Source of the DNA: DSNY01 sp016861185
Lineage (GTDB): Bacteria > Pseudomonadota > Gammaproteobacteria > Burkholderiales > Burkholderiaceae_F
Length of the DNA: 50,850 nt
Direction of reading: 5' to 3'
Assembly (NCBI GenBank): GCA_030263275.1
Contig: SZOR01000017.1
Location: 1-50,850, forward strand
The notes below the pieces were generated by a model, which saw only the letters and a list, made by a program, of their open reading frames with translations, made no database searches and was not told the DNA's origin. How positions within the stretch are numbered: the stretch's first letter is position 1; each line of letters starts with the position of its first letter. Positions 10,809-17,129 of the stretch are shown in pieces. A program made the translations under genes and the position numbers.

Positions 10809-11522
10809 ATGACAACCGGTGAACATTCTTCGCGCGTCTACGACCAGGAGCTCGAATCGATGCGTTCGCGCATCCTGCACATGGGCGGCCTGGTCGAGTC
10901 GCAGCTGAAGACCGCGCTCGACGCCTTCGAGCGCGCCGACACGGCGCTCGCGCAGAGCGTGATCGATGCCGACGACCGCGTCGACGAGCTCGAACTGGAG
11001 CTCGACCGCATGGTCAACCACGTCATTGCGCGGCGCCAGCCGACCGCGGGCGATCTGCGGATGATCATGGGCGTGGCCAAGGCGATCACCGACCTCGAAC
11101 GCACCGGCGACGAAGCGAGCAAGATCGCGCGCGCGGCCAAGTGGCTGCAGGAGAAAGAGAACAACTTCCGCCTGAACCGCATTCCCGACATCCGCACCTG
11201 CGGCGACATCGTCGCCCGCATGCTGCGCGGCGCGCTCGACGCGTTCGCGCGACTCGACCCGCACGCCGCGGCGGCGATCATCCGCGACGACGCCGGCGTA
11301 GACGAGCGCTTCCGCGCGATCCTGCGGCAGCTCGTGACCTTCATGATGGAGGATCCGCGCGCGATTTCGGCGGCGATCGACACCGTGTGGGCCGCCAAGG
11401 CGATCGAGCGCATCGGCGATCACGCGAAGAACATCGCCGAGCACGTGATCTTCATCGTGCAGGGCGCGGACGTGCGGCACACGTCGCCCGACGAGGTCGA
11501 CCGCACCGTCGCGAAAGCCTAG
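10809..11522 (+). CDS. phoU: Phosphate signalling regulator PhoU
   Basis: Negative regulator that couples Pst transporter state to the PhoR kinase. The 237-residue all-helical protein consists of two PhoU repeats (about 15-105 and 120-215). Each carries the metal-binding style motif: DLERTGDEASKIAR in the first and AIERIGDHAKNIAEHV in the second, matching the family E/DxxxD pattern. The N-terminus HSSRVYDQELESMRSRILHMGG is typical. A GGAGAAGG ribosome-binding sequence precedes the ATG. It follows pstB after the 187-base structured spacer and precedes phoB by 14 bases. Confidence 0.97.
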   Translation: MTTGEHSSRVYDQELESMRSRILHMGGLVESQLKTALDAFERADTALAQSVIDADDRVDELELELDRMVNHVIARRQPTAGDLRMIMGVAKAITDLERTGDEASKIARAAKWLQEKENNFRLNRIPDIRTCGDIVARMLRGALDAFARLDPHAAAAIIRDDAGVDERFRAILRQLVTFMMEDPRAISAAIDTVWAAKAIERIGDHAKNIAEHVIFIVQGADVRHTSPDEVDRTVAKA

Positions 11523-11536
11523 CCGGGACACGCGGG

Positions 11537-12232
11537 ATGGCGGCATCGATACTGGTCGTCGAGGACGAACCTGCGATCCAGGAGTTGGTGTCGTTCACCT
11601 GCACCAGCAACGGCTTCGAAGTACAGCGCGCCGAATCGGTCGCCGCCGCGCAGCAGGCGATCCGCGAGCGCCTGCCGGATCTCGTCATTCTCGACTGGAT
11701 GCTGCCCGACCGCGCCGGCATCGAGCTGCTGCGCGAGCTGCGCGGCGGCGAGCGCACGAAGTCGTTGCCGGTGATCCTGCTGACCGCCAGGAGCGCGGAA
11801 AGCGACAAGGTCGCGGGGCTGGACGCGGGCGCCGACGACTACGTCGTCAAGCCGTTTTCGCCGCGCGAACTGGTGTCGCGCGTGCGCGCGGTGTTCCGCC
11901 GGCGCGCGCCGGAAAAAAGCGGCGAGGCGCTCGCCTACGGCCCGCTTGCGGTCGACCCGGCCAGGCACGAGATCAGCGTCGACGGCAAGCCGATCAAGAT
12001 GGGACTCGCCGAGTTCAAGCTGCTGAAGTTCCTGATCGGCCATCCCGAGCGCGTCTTCACGCGCGCGCAGCTTCTGGACAGCGTGTGGGGCGATCACGTG
12101 TTCATCGAGGAACGCACCGTCGACGTGCACGTGCTGCGGCTGCGCAAGGCGCTGGCGGCCGCCGGCGCGCAGCACCTCGTGCAGACGGTGCGCGGGCTCG
12201 GCTACCGGCTGTCGACGCGCGCCGAGCAGTAG
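11537..12232 (+). CDS. phoB: Phosphate regulon response regulator PhoB
   Basis: OmpR-family transcription factor that binds Pho boxes when phosphorylated by PhoR. The 231-residue protein has a receiver domain (acidic pair near 10-11, phospho-acceptor D53 in ILDWMLP, T83, K105 in VVKPFSPRE) and a C-terminal winged helix (about 130-228) with EFKLLKFLIGHPERVFTR and the recognition-helix region ERTVDVHVLRLRKAL. The length equals typical PhoB. The ATG at 11537, with GCGGG just before it, was chosen over an upstream in-frame extension that runs through phoU. It is cotranscribed with phoR, 10 bases downstream. Confidence 0.96.
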   Translation: MAASILVVEDEPAIQELVSFTCTSNGFEVQRAESVAAAQQAIRERLPDLVILDWMLPDRAGIELLRELRGGERTKSLPVILLTARSAESDKVAGLDAGADDYVVKPFSPRELVSRVRAVFRRRAPEKSGEALAYGPLAVDPARHEISVDGKPIKMGLAEFKLLKFLIGHPERVFTRAQLLDSVWGDHVFIEERTVDVHVLRLRKALAAAGAQHLVQTVRGLGYRLSTRAEQ

Positions 12233-12242
12233 ACTGCACCGC

Positions 12243-13583
12243 ATGTCGGAGAAGTGGCTGCACAGGATCAGGCTGGTCCTGCCCGCGCTGCTGCGCCTGG
12301 CGCTGCTCGGCGCGATCGCGGTGGCGCTCGGCTTCGCTTTCGGCGCGCGCGCGGGACTGTGGTTCGCCGTGCTCGCCCTCGGACTGCTGTTCGCGGTGCA
12401 CTTGTTCTACCTGTCGGTGCTCGGCGACTGGCTCGAGCGGCCTTCGCTTGCGACGATTCCGGAAGGCGCGGGGACGTGGTCGGAGGTGTTCGCGCGGCTG
12501 TACAAGATGCGCCGCGCGAGCGAGATCGACGAACGCCGCCTGCAGGAGAGCGAGGCGCGCTTCCGCCGCACCATCAGCGCGCTGCCCGAGGGCATCGCGC
12601 TCGTCGACGCCGCGCTGCAGATCGAATGGTGCAACCCGGTCGCCGAACGCCATCTCGGCCTGAAGCTGCAGGCCGATCAGGGGCTGCGGCTGACGAACCT
12701 GGTGCGCGATCCGGTCTTCGTCGCCTACATGACCTCGGGCGACTTCGACGCGCCGCTCGTGTTCCGGCCGCTGGCCAACCCGTCGCTCGCGCTGTCCGTG
12801 CAGGTGATCGAGTTCGAGCCGTCGCGCTGGATCGTGTTGACGCGCGACGTCACGCAGAGCGAACGCGTCGACGCGATGCGGCGCGACTTCGTTGCCAACG
12901 TCTCGCACGAGCTGCGCACGCCGCTGACGGTGGTCAACGGTTTTCTCGAAACGCTGCTCGACTCCGACGCGCCGACCGACGAGACGCGCCGCCGCCACAT
13001 GCGGCTGATGCAGGAACAGGCGCAGCGCATGCACCGGCTGGTCGAGGACCTGCTGATGCTGTCGCGGCTCGAGTCGCAGGAGAATCCGGTCGCCGACGAG
13101 GACGTCGACGTGCCGCAACTGCTGCGCGAACTGGCCGACGAGGCGCGCGCGCTGTCGCAGGGGCGGCACGCGATCGGCGTCGAGGCCGCGGCCGAGCACG
13201 TGCGCGGCAGCCGCGAGGAACTGCGCAGCGCCTTCGGCAACCTCGTGTCGAACGCGATCCGCTACACGCCGGCCGGCGGGCGCGTGACGCTGCGCTGGCG
13301 CGTGGCGGACGACGGCGCGCGCTTCGAGGTCGAGGACACGGGTATCGGCGTCGCGCCCGAGCACATTCCGCGGCTGACCGAGCGCTTCTATCGCGTCGAC
13401 AAGAGTCGTTCGCGCGAGACGGGCGGTACCGGGCTGGGGCTGGCGATCGTCAAGCACGTGCTGCTGCGGCACCAGGGCCGGCTCGACGTGCAGTCGCAGC
13501 TCGGCCGCGGCAGCGTTTTTTCGGCGTGGCTGCCGCGTTCGCGCCTGATCGTGGCCGCGGCTGCGCAGCGGCAGGCCGCGTGA
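12243..13583 (+). CDS. phoR: Phosphate regulon sensor histidine kinase PhoR
   Basis: Membrane histidine kinase that phosphorylates PhoB under phosphate limitation. The 446 residues show two closely spaced N-terminal TM segments (about 13-33 and 37-57) with almost no periplasmic loop, a linker, a PAS domain (about 103-205), the H-box VSHELRTPLTVV with His222, and an HATPase domain (N-box NLVSNAIRYTP, G1 DTGIGV, G2 GGTGLGLAIVKH). The short periplasmic region is characteristic of PhoR, which senses through PstSCAB-PhoU rather than by binding phosphate outside. It ends 56 bases before the tRNA cluster. Confidence 0.96.
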   Translation: MSEKWLHRIRLVLPALLRLALLGAIAVALGFAFGARAGLWFAVLALGLLFAVHLFYLSVLGDWLERPSLATIPEGAGTWSEVFARLYKMRRASEIDERRLQESEARFRRTISALPEGIALVDAALQIEWCNPVAERHLGLKLQADQGLRLTNLVRDPVFVAYMTSGDFDAPLVFRPLANPSLALSVQVIEFEPSRWIVLTRDVTQSERVDAMRRDFVANVSHELRTPLTVVNGFLETLLDSDAPTDETRRRHMRLMQEQAQRMHRLVEDLLMLSRLESQENPVADEDVDVPQLLRELADEARALSQGRHAIGVEAAAEHVRGSREELRSAFGNLVSNAIRYTPAGGRVTLRWRVADDGARFEVEDTGIGVAPEHIPRLTERFYRVDKSRSRETGGTGLGLAIVKHVLLRHQGRLDVQSQLGRGSVFSAWLPRSRLIVAAAAQRQAA

Positions 13584-13599
13584 ATCGAATCGCCCGAAA

Positions 13600-13628
13600 T
13601 TGCCGCATCAGGGGAGGGCGGGTATCAT
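13600..13628 (+). promoter_or_regulatory. Sigma-70 promoter for the tRNA cluster
   Basis: TTGCCG (13600-13605) and TATCAT (13623-13628) are separated by exactly 17 bases. Transcription would start near 13635, a few bases before mature tRNA-Pro. The bases after the -10 are GC-rich (CGCGTGCC), as in promoters under stringent control. Confidence 0.6.
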
Positions 13629-13638
13629 CGCGTGCCTT

Positions 13639-13715
<77 letters not shown>

Positions 13716-13717
13716 AA

Positions 13718-13740
13718 GCCCTTCGACAAGGCTCAGGACG
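13718..13740. repeat. Dispersed-repeat-like motif in the tRNA spacer
   Basis: The segment around CCTTCGACAAGGCTCAGGAC closely resembles a short repeat (CTTCGACAAGCTCAGGAC and its complement) that I remember as scattered through intergenic DNA of many proteobacteria. Only one clear copy was noticed in this window, so its repeat status is inferred. Confidence 0.35.
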
Positions 13741-13808
13741 CAGCCTCCCGGCCGCACGACGCCCCGATGCCCGACGATGGCAGGGACTGAGCCGCTGAGT
13801 GGGGGAAC

Positions 13809-13885
13809 CTGCCCGTAGCTCAGTTGGATAGAGCACCGGCCTTCTAAGCCGGTGGTCACTGGTTCGAGTCCAGTCGGGCAGGCCA
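13809..13885 (+). tRNA. tRNA-Arg (anticodon TCT)
   Basis: A 77-base cloverleaf. The acceptor CTGCCCG pairs with CGGGCAG, followed by discriminator G and encoded CCA. The anticodon stem CCGGC/GCCGG holds the loop CTTCTAA (anticodon TCT), and the T-arm is ACTGG-TTCGAGT-CCAGT. It reads AGA and AGG, rare codons in this high-GC genome. Confidence 0.97.
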
Positions 13886-13899
13886 GTTTGTTCGACGGT

Positions 13900-13975
13900 G
13901 GTGGCCGTAGCTCAACGGTAGAGTCCCGGATTGTGATTCCGGTTGTTGTGGGTTCGAATCCCATCGGCCACCCCA
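13900..13975 (+). tRNA. tRNA-His (anticodon GTG)
   Basis: A 76-base tRNA including the extra G at position -1 that marks tRNA-His. The acceptor GTGGCCG pairs with CGGCCAC, the anticodon stem CCGGA/TCCGG holds the loop TTGTGAT (anticodon GTG), and CCA is encoded. It is the last gene of the Pro-Arg-His cluster, 14 bases after tRNA-Arg. Confidence 0.97.
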
Positions 13976-14114
13976 AACTCCGCCGCGGCGCGATCGCTCC
14001 TGCTCGGCGCTCGCACCTTTTCGCTTTGTTCGCGTCGGTGCCGGCAGCCGATCGATGGCTGCTCGGCGGCGGGGAACGATTCCGGTAACCGGGTACGCTC
14101 CGACGCGGGGAAGC

Positions 14115-15191
14115 CTACGAGGGTGTGTGCGCTCCGTCGGGCGATGCGTGGGCGTGTGCTGCCCGTATCGCGCCGTTGCGCACGAACGTCGGCCGCAGCA
14201 GCGAAACGAACTGGCGCGTGGCGTTGCGCCATGATCGTGCCAGCGCAAATTCCCGACACCGGACGCGATCGATGCGCAGCGCCGTGAGCGCGGCGCGCCT
14301 CAGATCCTCGTCGAGCACGGCGACGTCGCTGCTGCCGACGACATCCAGCGGCCCCTGCACCGGGTAGGCGGCCACCGGCAGTCCGCAGGCCAGCGCTTCG
14401 AGCAGCACCAGGCCGAACGTGTCGGTGCGGCTCGGAAAGACGAAGGCATCGGCGGCGCTGTACAGGCGCGCCAGTCGTTGGCTGTCCTGCATGCCGAGGA
14501 AGAGCGCCTCGGGATGCCGGTGGCGGAGGCGAGTCAGCGCGGGACCGTCGCCGGCGACCACTTTGCTGCCGGGCAGGTCGAGCTGCAGGAACGCGTCGAT
14601 GTTCTTCTCCACCGACACCCGGCCGACGAAGGCGAACACCGGTTTGGGCAGATCGAGCGGCATCGGCTCGGTCGGACGAAACACGTCGGTATCGACGCCG
14701 CGCGTCCAGCGCGCCACGCGTTCGATGCCCGCTCGGCGCAGCTCCGCTTCGACGGTGTCCGTGGCCGCCATCACGACAGCGGACGCAGCGTGAAAGCGGC
14801 GCATCGCGGCGTAGGTCCAGCTCTCGGGAACGCCGTACATCGCGCGCAGATACTGCGGGAAGCGCGTGTGATAGGCGGTCGTGAACGGGATGCGATGGCG
14901 CACGCAGAAGCGGCGCGCGGCAAAGCCGAGCGGCCCCTCGGTCGCGATGTGCACCGCGACCTCGCCGTCGTGCGCGAACTCCGCACGAAGCCGCCGTGCG
15001 AGCTTGCGATATGGGAACAACGACAGCCGGATCTCCGGATAGCCCGGGCAGGGCATCGTGGCGAACGACTCCGGCGTGACCAGCGCCACCGCATGTCCGC
15101 AGCGTTCGAGTTCGCGGCGCGTCGCTTGCAGCGTGCGCACGACGCCGTTGATCTGCGGCGACCAGGCGTCGGTGACGATGACGATCTTCAC
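14115..15191 (-). CDS. GT4 glycosyltransferase, SqdX/MgtA-type; candidate diacylglycerol glycosyltransferase
   Basis: A 358-residue GT-B fold enzyme. The N-terminal Rossmann domain starts KIVIVTDAWSPQINGVVRT (acceptor side); the C-terminal domain has FAFVGRVSVEKNID and the nucleotide-sugar site SRTDTFGLVLLEALACGLPV. The TDTFG form of the usual ExFG motif is typical of the SqdX/MgtA lipid-glycosyltransferase clade. The GTG start overlaps the stop of the PlcP-like gene by 4 bases (GTGA), so the two are translationally coupled. Phospholipase C would supply diacylglycerol, and this enzyme could glycosylate it to make a phosphorus-free lipid. The acceptor and sugar are inferred from context, not shown; a role on another lipid or glycan is possible. 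Confidence 0.8.
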   Translation of the reverse strand: MKIVIVTDAWSPQINGVVRTLQATRRELERCGHAVALVTPESFATMPCPGYPEIRLSLFPYRKLARRLRAEFAHDGEVAVHIATEGPLGFAARRFCVRHRIPFTTAYHTRFPQYLRAMYGVPESWTYAAMRRFHAASAVVMAATDTVEAELRRAGIERVARWTRGVDTDVFRPTEPMPLDLPKPVFAFVGRVSVEKNIDAFLQLDLPGSKVVAGDGPALTRLRHRHPEALFLGMQDSQRLARLYSAADAFVFPSRTDTFGLVLLEALACGLPVAAYPVQGPLDVVGSSDVAVLDEDLRRAALTALRIDRVRCREFALARSWRNATRQFVSLLRPTFVRNGAIRAAHAHASPDGAHTPS

Positions 15192-16153
15192 GGGATGCAC
15201 TGCGCCGCCGGCTCGTGCTCGGACGCCGGCTCGCTGTCGTCCCAGCGCGGCACGGTCTCGCCGGGTTTGAGCACGATCGGCCAGTGCACGATGCGCAGTT
15301 CGCCGTCGCGCGACTCGACCAGCGCGGTCAGGCTCTCGACCCAGTCGCCGTCGTTGCAGTAGAGCAGCCCGTCGACCTCGCGGATCTCGGCGCGGTGGAT
15401 GTGCCCGCACACCACGCCGTCGTAGCCGCGCCGGCGCGCCTCGCGCGCCAGCACCTGCTCGAAGCTGAAGATGAAGTTGACCGCGTTCTTGACCTTGTGC
15501 TTCAGGTACTGCGACAGCGACCAGTACGGCCATCCGAGAAGCGCGCGCACGGCATTGACGTGGCGATTGAGCCAGAGCGCGAAGTCGTACATCACGTCGC
15601 CGACGTAGGCGAGCCACTTGGCGTGCTGAATGACGCCGTCGGCGAAGTCGCCGTGCACGACCCACAGCCGGCGACCATCGAGCAGTCGGTGCTCGGCTTC
15701 GGCGCGGATGGCGATGCCGCCGAAATCGAGCCCCACGAACTGGCGCGCGAACTCGTCGTGATTGCCGGGGATATAGATGATTCGCGCGCCCTTGCGCGCC
15801 CGGCGCAGCACCTTCTGCACGACGTCGTTGTGGGTCTGCGGCCAGAAGAAGCCGTTGCGCAGCGCCCAGCCGTCGATCACGTCGCCGACCAGGTACAGGC
15901 TGTCCGATTCGTGATGGCGCAGGAAGTCGAGCAGGTGCTGCGCCTTGCAGCCGCGCGTGCCGAGGTGCGTGTCCGAGATGAAGATCGCGCGGTAGCGCTT
16001 GGCGCGCTCATCCGAATGCGTTGCGCCCGCAGATGCGGAGGTACGGGGTGCCGCGGGACGCGTCGCATCCGCGTTCGTTTGAGCACGTCGCAACAGAAGC
16101 TGTTCCATGCGCACCGCACGGTAGCCATCAGCAGTGACGCAGCGATGACGCAT
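15188..16153 (-). CDS. plcP: PlcP-like metallophosphoesterase (phospholipase C of phosphate starvation)
   Basis: Calcineurin-type phosphoesterase, often annotated as UDP-2,3-diacylglucosamine hydrolase-like. All metal motifs are present: FISDTHLG, GDVIDGW, GNHDE, VHGDFAD and GHIHRAEI. The segment HNDVVQKVLRRARKGARIIYIPGNHDE and the long helical insert ending in KNAVNFIFSFEQVL match what I recall of the PlcP family, which cleaves phosphatidylcholine-type lipids to diacylglycerol during phosphate starvation in Sinorhizobium. It lies between an OlsB-like and a glycosyltransferase gene. The start at 16153 (321 residues) is 12 bases after the olsB stop; ATG at 16108 (306 residues) is equally credible, and both have weak ribosome-binding sites. 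Confidence 0.78.
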   Translation of the reverse strand: MRHRCVTADGYRAVRMEQLLLRRAQTNADATRPAAPRTSASAGATHSDERAKRYRAIFISDTHLGTRGCKAQHLLDFLRHHESDSLYLVGDVIDGWALRNGFFWPQTHNDVVQKVLRRARKGARIIYIPGNHDEFARQFVGLDFGGIAIRAEAEHRLLDGRRLWVVHGDFADGVIQHAKWLAYVGDVMYDFALWLNRHVNAVRALLGWPYWSLSQYLKHKVKNAVNFIFSFEQVLAREARRRGYDGVVCGHIHRAEIREVDGLLYCNDGDWVESLTALVESRDGELRIVHWPIVLKPGETVPRWDDSEPASEHEPAAQCIP

Positions 16154-16165
16154 GTACGCCCGCAG

Positions 16166-16954
16166 CTAGGCCTGCGCGCTCGTTGCGATCAGGTCGAAGT
16201 GACGCGCGTAGCGCCGGTCGAGGCGATCGAGCGCGAGCAACACGAGGAAGTCGGCACTGTTGAATCCCGGGTCCCAGGCCGGTTCGCCGCAAACCTGCGC
16301 CCCGAGCCGCAGATAGCCCTTGATCAACGGCGGCAGTTCCGCGTGCGCAACGCGCTCGATCTGCTCGTGCGGAAACGGCAGGTGCGGGAACACGCGGTAC
16401 TCGGGTGGCGTGAGATGGCGTTGTGCGGCGTCGCGGACGAACGCCGCCTGCAAGCCCCCGTCGGTGAGCGGCGTGCTCGCGCAGCCGATCAGGTGCCGGT
16501 AGCCGTGCGTCTTCATGTAGCGCGCCAGCGCCGCCCACAGCAGCATGATCGCCGGCCCCGAACGGTAGTCGCGATGCACGCAGGAGCGCCCGATTTCGAT
16601 CATCGTCGGGCGCAGGTGATCGAGCCGGCGCAGATCGAACTCCGCCTCCGAGTACAGCCGGCCGAACCGGCGCGCGCGGTGCGGCGGCAGCACGCGATAG
16701 GTGCCGACCACCCGCAGCGTATCGCGGTCGCGCACGACGATGTGATCGCAATATGCGTCGAACTCGTCGACGTCCAGCCCCGTGCCGCCGCCGATCAGTG
16801 CGCCCATTTCCTCCGCGAACACCTTGTAGCGCAGACGCTGCGCGTCCTCGATGACGAGCGCGCTGCGGGCCAGGCCGACGCTCAACCGGGGCGCGTGCGC
16901 CGGTTCGCCAAGGACGTGTCGGACGGATGTGGGCGTGCCCAAGTCTTCTTCCAT
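16166..16954 (-). CDS. olsB: OlsB-like N-acyltransferase (ornithine-lipid synthesis)
   Basis: A 262-residue GNAT-fold protein of the Acetyltransf_5 type. The conserved opening RYKVFAEEMGA, the DEFDAYCDHIVVRD segment, and the core IEIGRSCVHRDYRSGPAIMLLW (read as two parts, IEIGRSCVHRDYRSG and PAIMLLW) match OlsB, which transfers a 3-hydroxyacyl group from ACP to ornithine to give lyso-ornithine lipid. No OlsA O-acyltransferase is adjacent, so the second step would have to be encoded elsewhere. It is the first gene of the leftward unit with plcP and the glycosyltransferase. The Pho box at 17026-17043 lies about 70 bases upstream of its ATG in the right orientation, which supports phosphate-starvation induction. 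Confidence 0.82.
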   Translation of the reverse strand: MEEDLGTPTSVRHVLGEPAHAPRLSVGLARSALVIEDAQRLRYKVFAEEMGALIGGGTGLDVDEFDAYCDHIVVRDRDTLRVVGTYRVLPPHRARRFGRLYSEAEFDLRRLDHLRPTMIEIGRSCVHRDYRSGPAIMLLWAALARYMKTHGYRHLIGCASTPLTDGGLQAAFVRDAAQRHLTPPEYRVFPHLPFPHEQIERVAHAELPPLIKGYLRLGAQVCGEPAWDPGFNSADFLVLLALDRLDRRYARHFDLIATSAQA

Positions 16955-17003
16955 CGTGCAATCACTTCGGTCGTGAGAACGGCCGCGACGCTAGGCGACG
17001 CAA

Positions 17004-17043
17004 GTGACGATCGCGTGTCCCGCGGTTGACGGGTCGATGACAA
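17004..17043 (-). promoter_or_regulatory. Pho box between olsB and phoX, oriented toward olsB
   Basis: Read leftward, TTGTCAT (17043-17037), spacer CGAC, and CCGTCAA (17032-17026) form a good Pho box with 11-base period. A third unit, TCGTCAC (17010-17004), lies two periods further on. The box is about 70 bases upstream of the olsB start and about 87 bases upstream of the phoX start on the other strand, so PhoB bound here could serve both. A weak -10 (CGCGAT, 17015-17010) lies at the expected distance leftward. Confidence 0.65.
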
Positions 17044-17129
17044 TTGCGGCGCGATCGACGCCGGGGCGCGCTGCAACGCTGCGGTCATCTTCGCTCGCGA
17101 CACTGCAGGCCTTTCGACGGAGGCCAAAG

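Noticed and set aside
14115..15191. Calling the glycosyltransferase SqdX (sulfolipid synthesis)
   Set aside because: The TDTFG motif is shared with SqdX, but no sqdB-like UDP-sulfoquinovose synthase is present in the window, so the sugar cannot be assigned.
15188..16153. Calling the metallophosphoesterase LpxH (lipid A synthesis)
   Set aside because: Its length, the long helical insert and the HNDVVQKVLRRARKG segment fit the PlcP-like branch better, and the neighbours concern membrane lipid replacement rather than lipid A.
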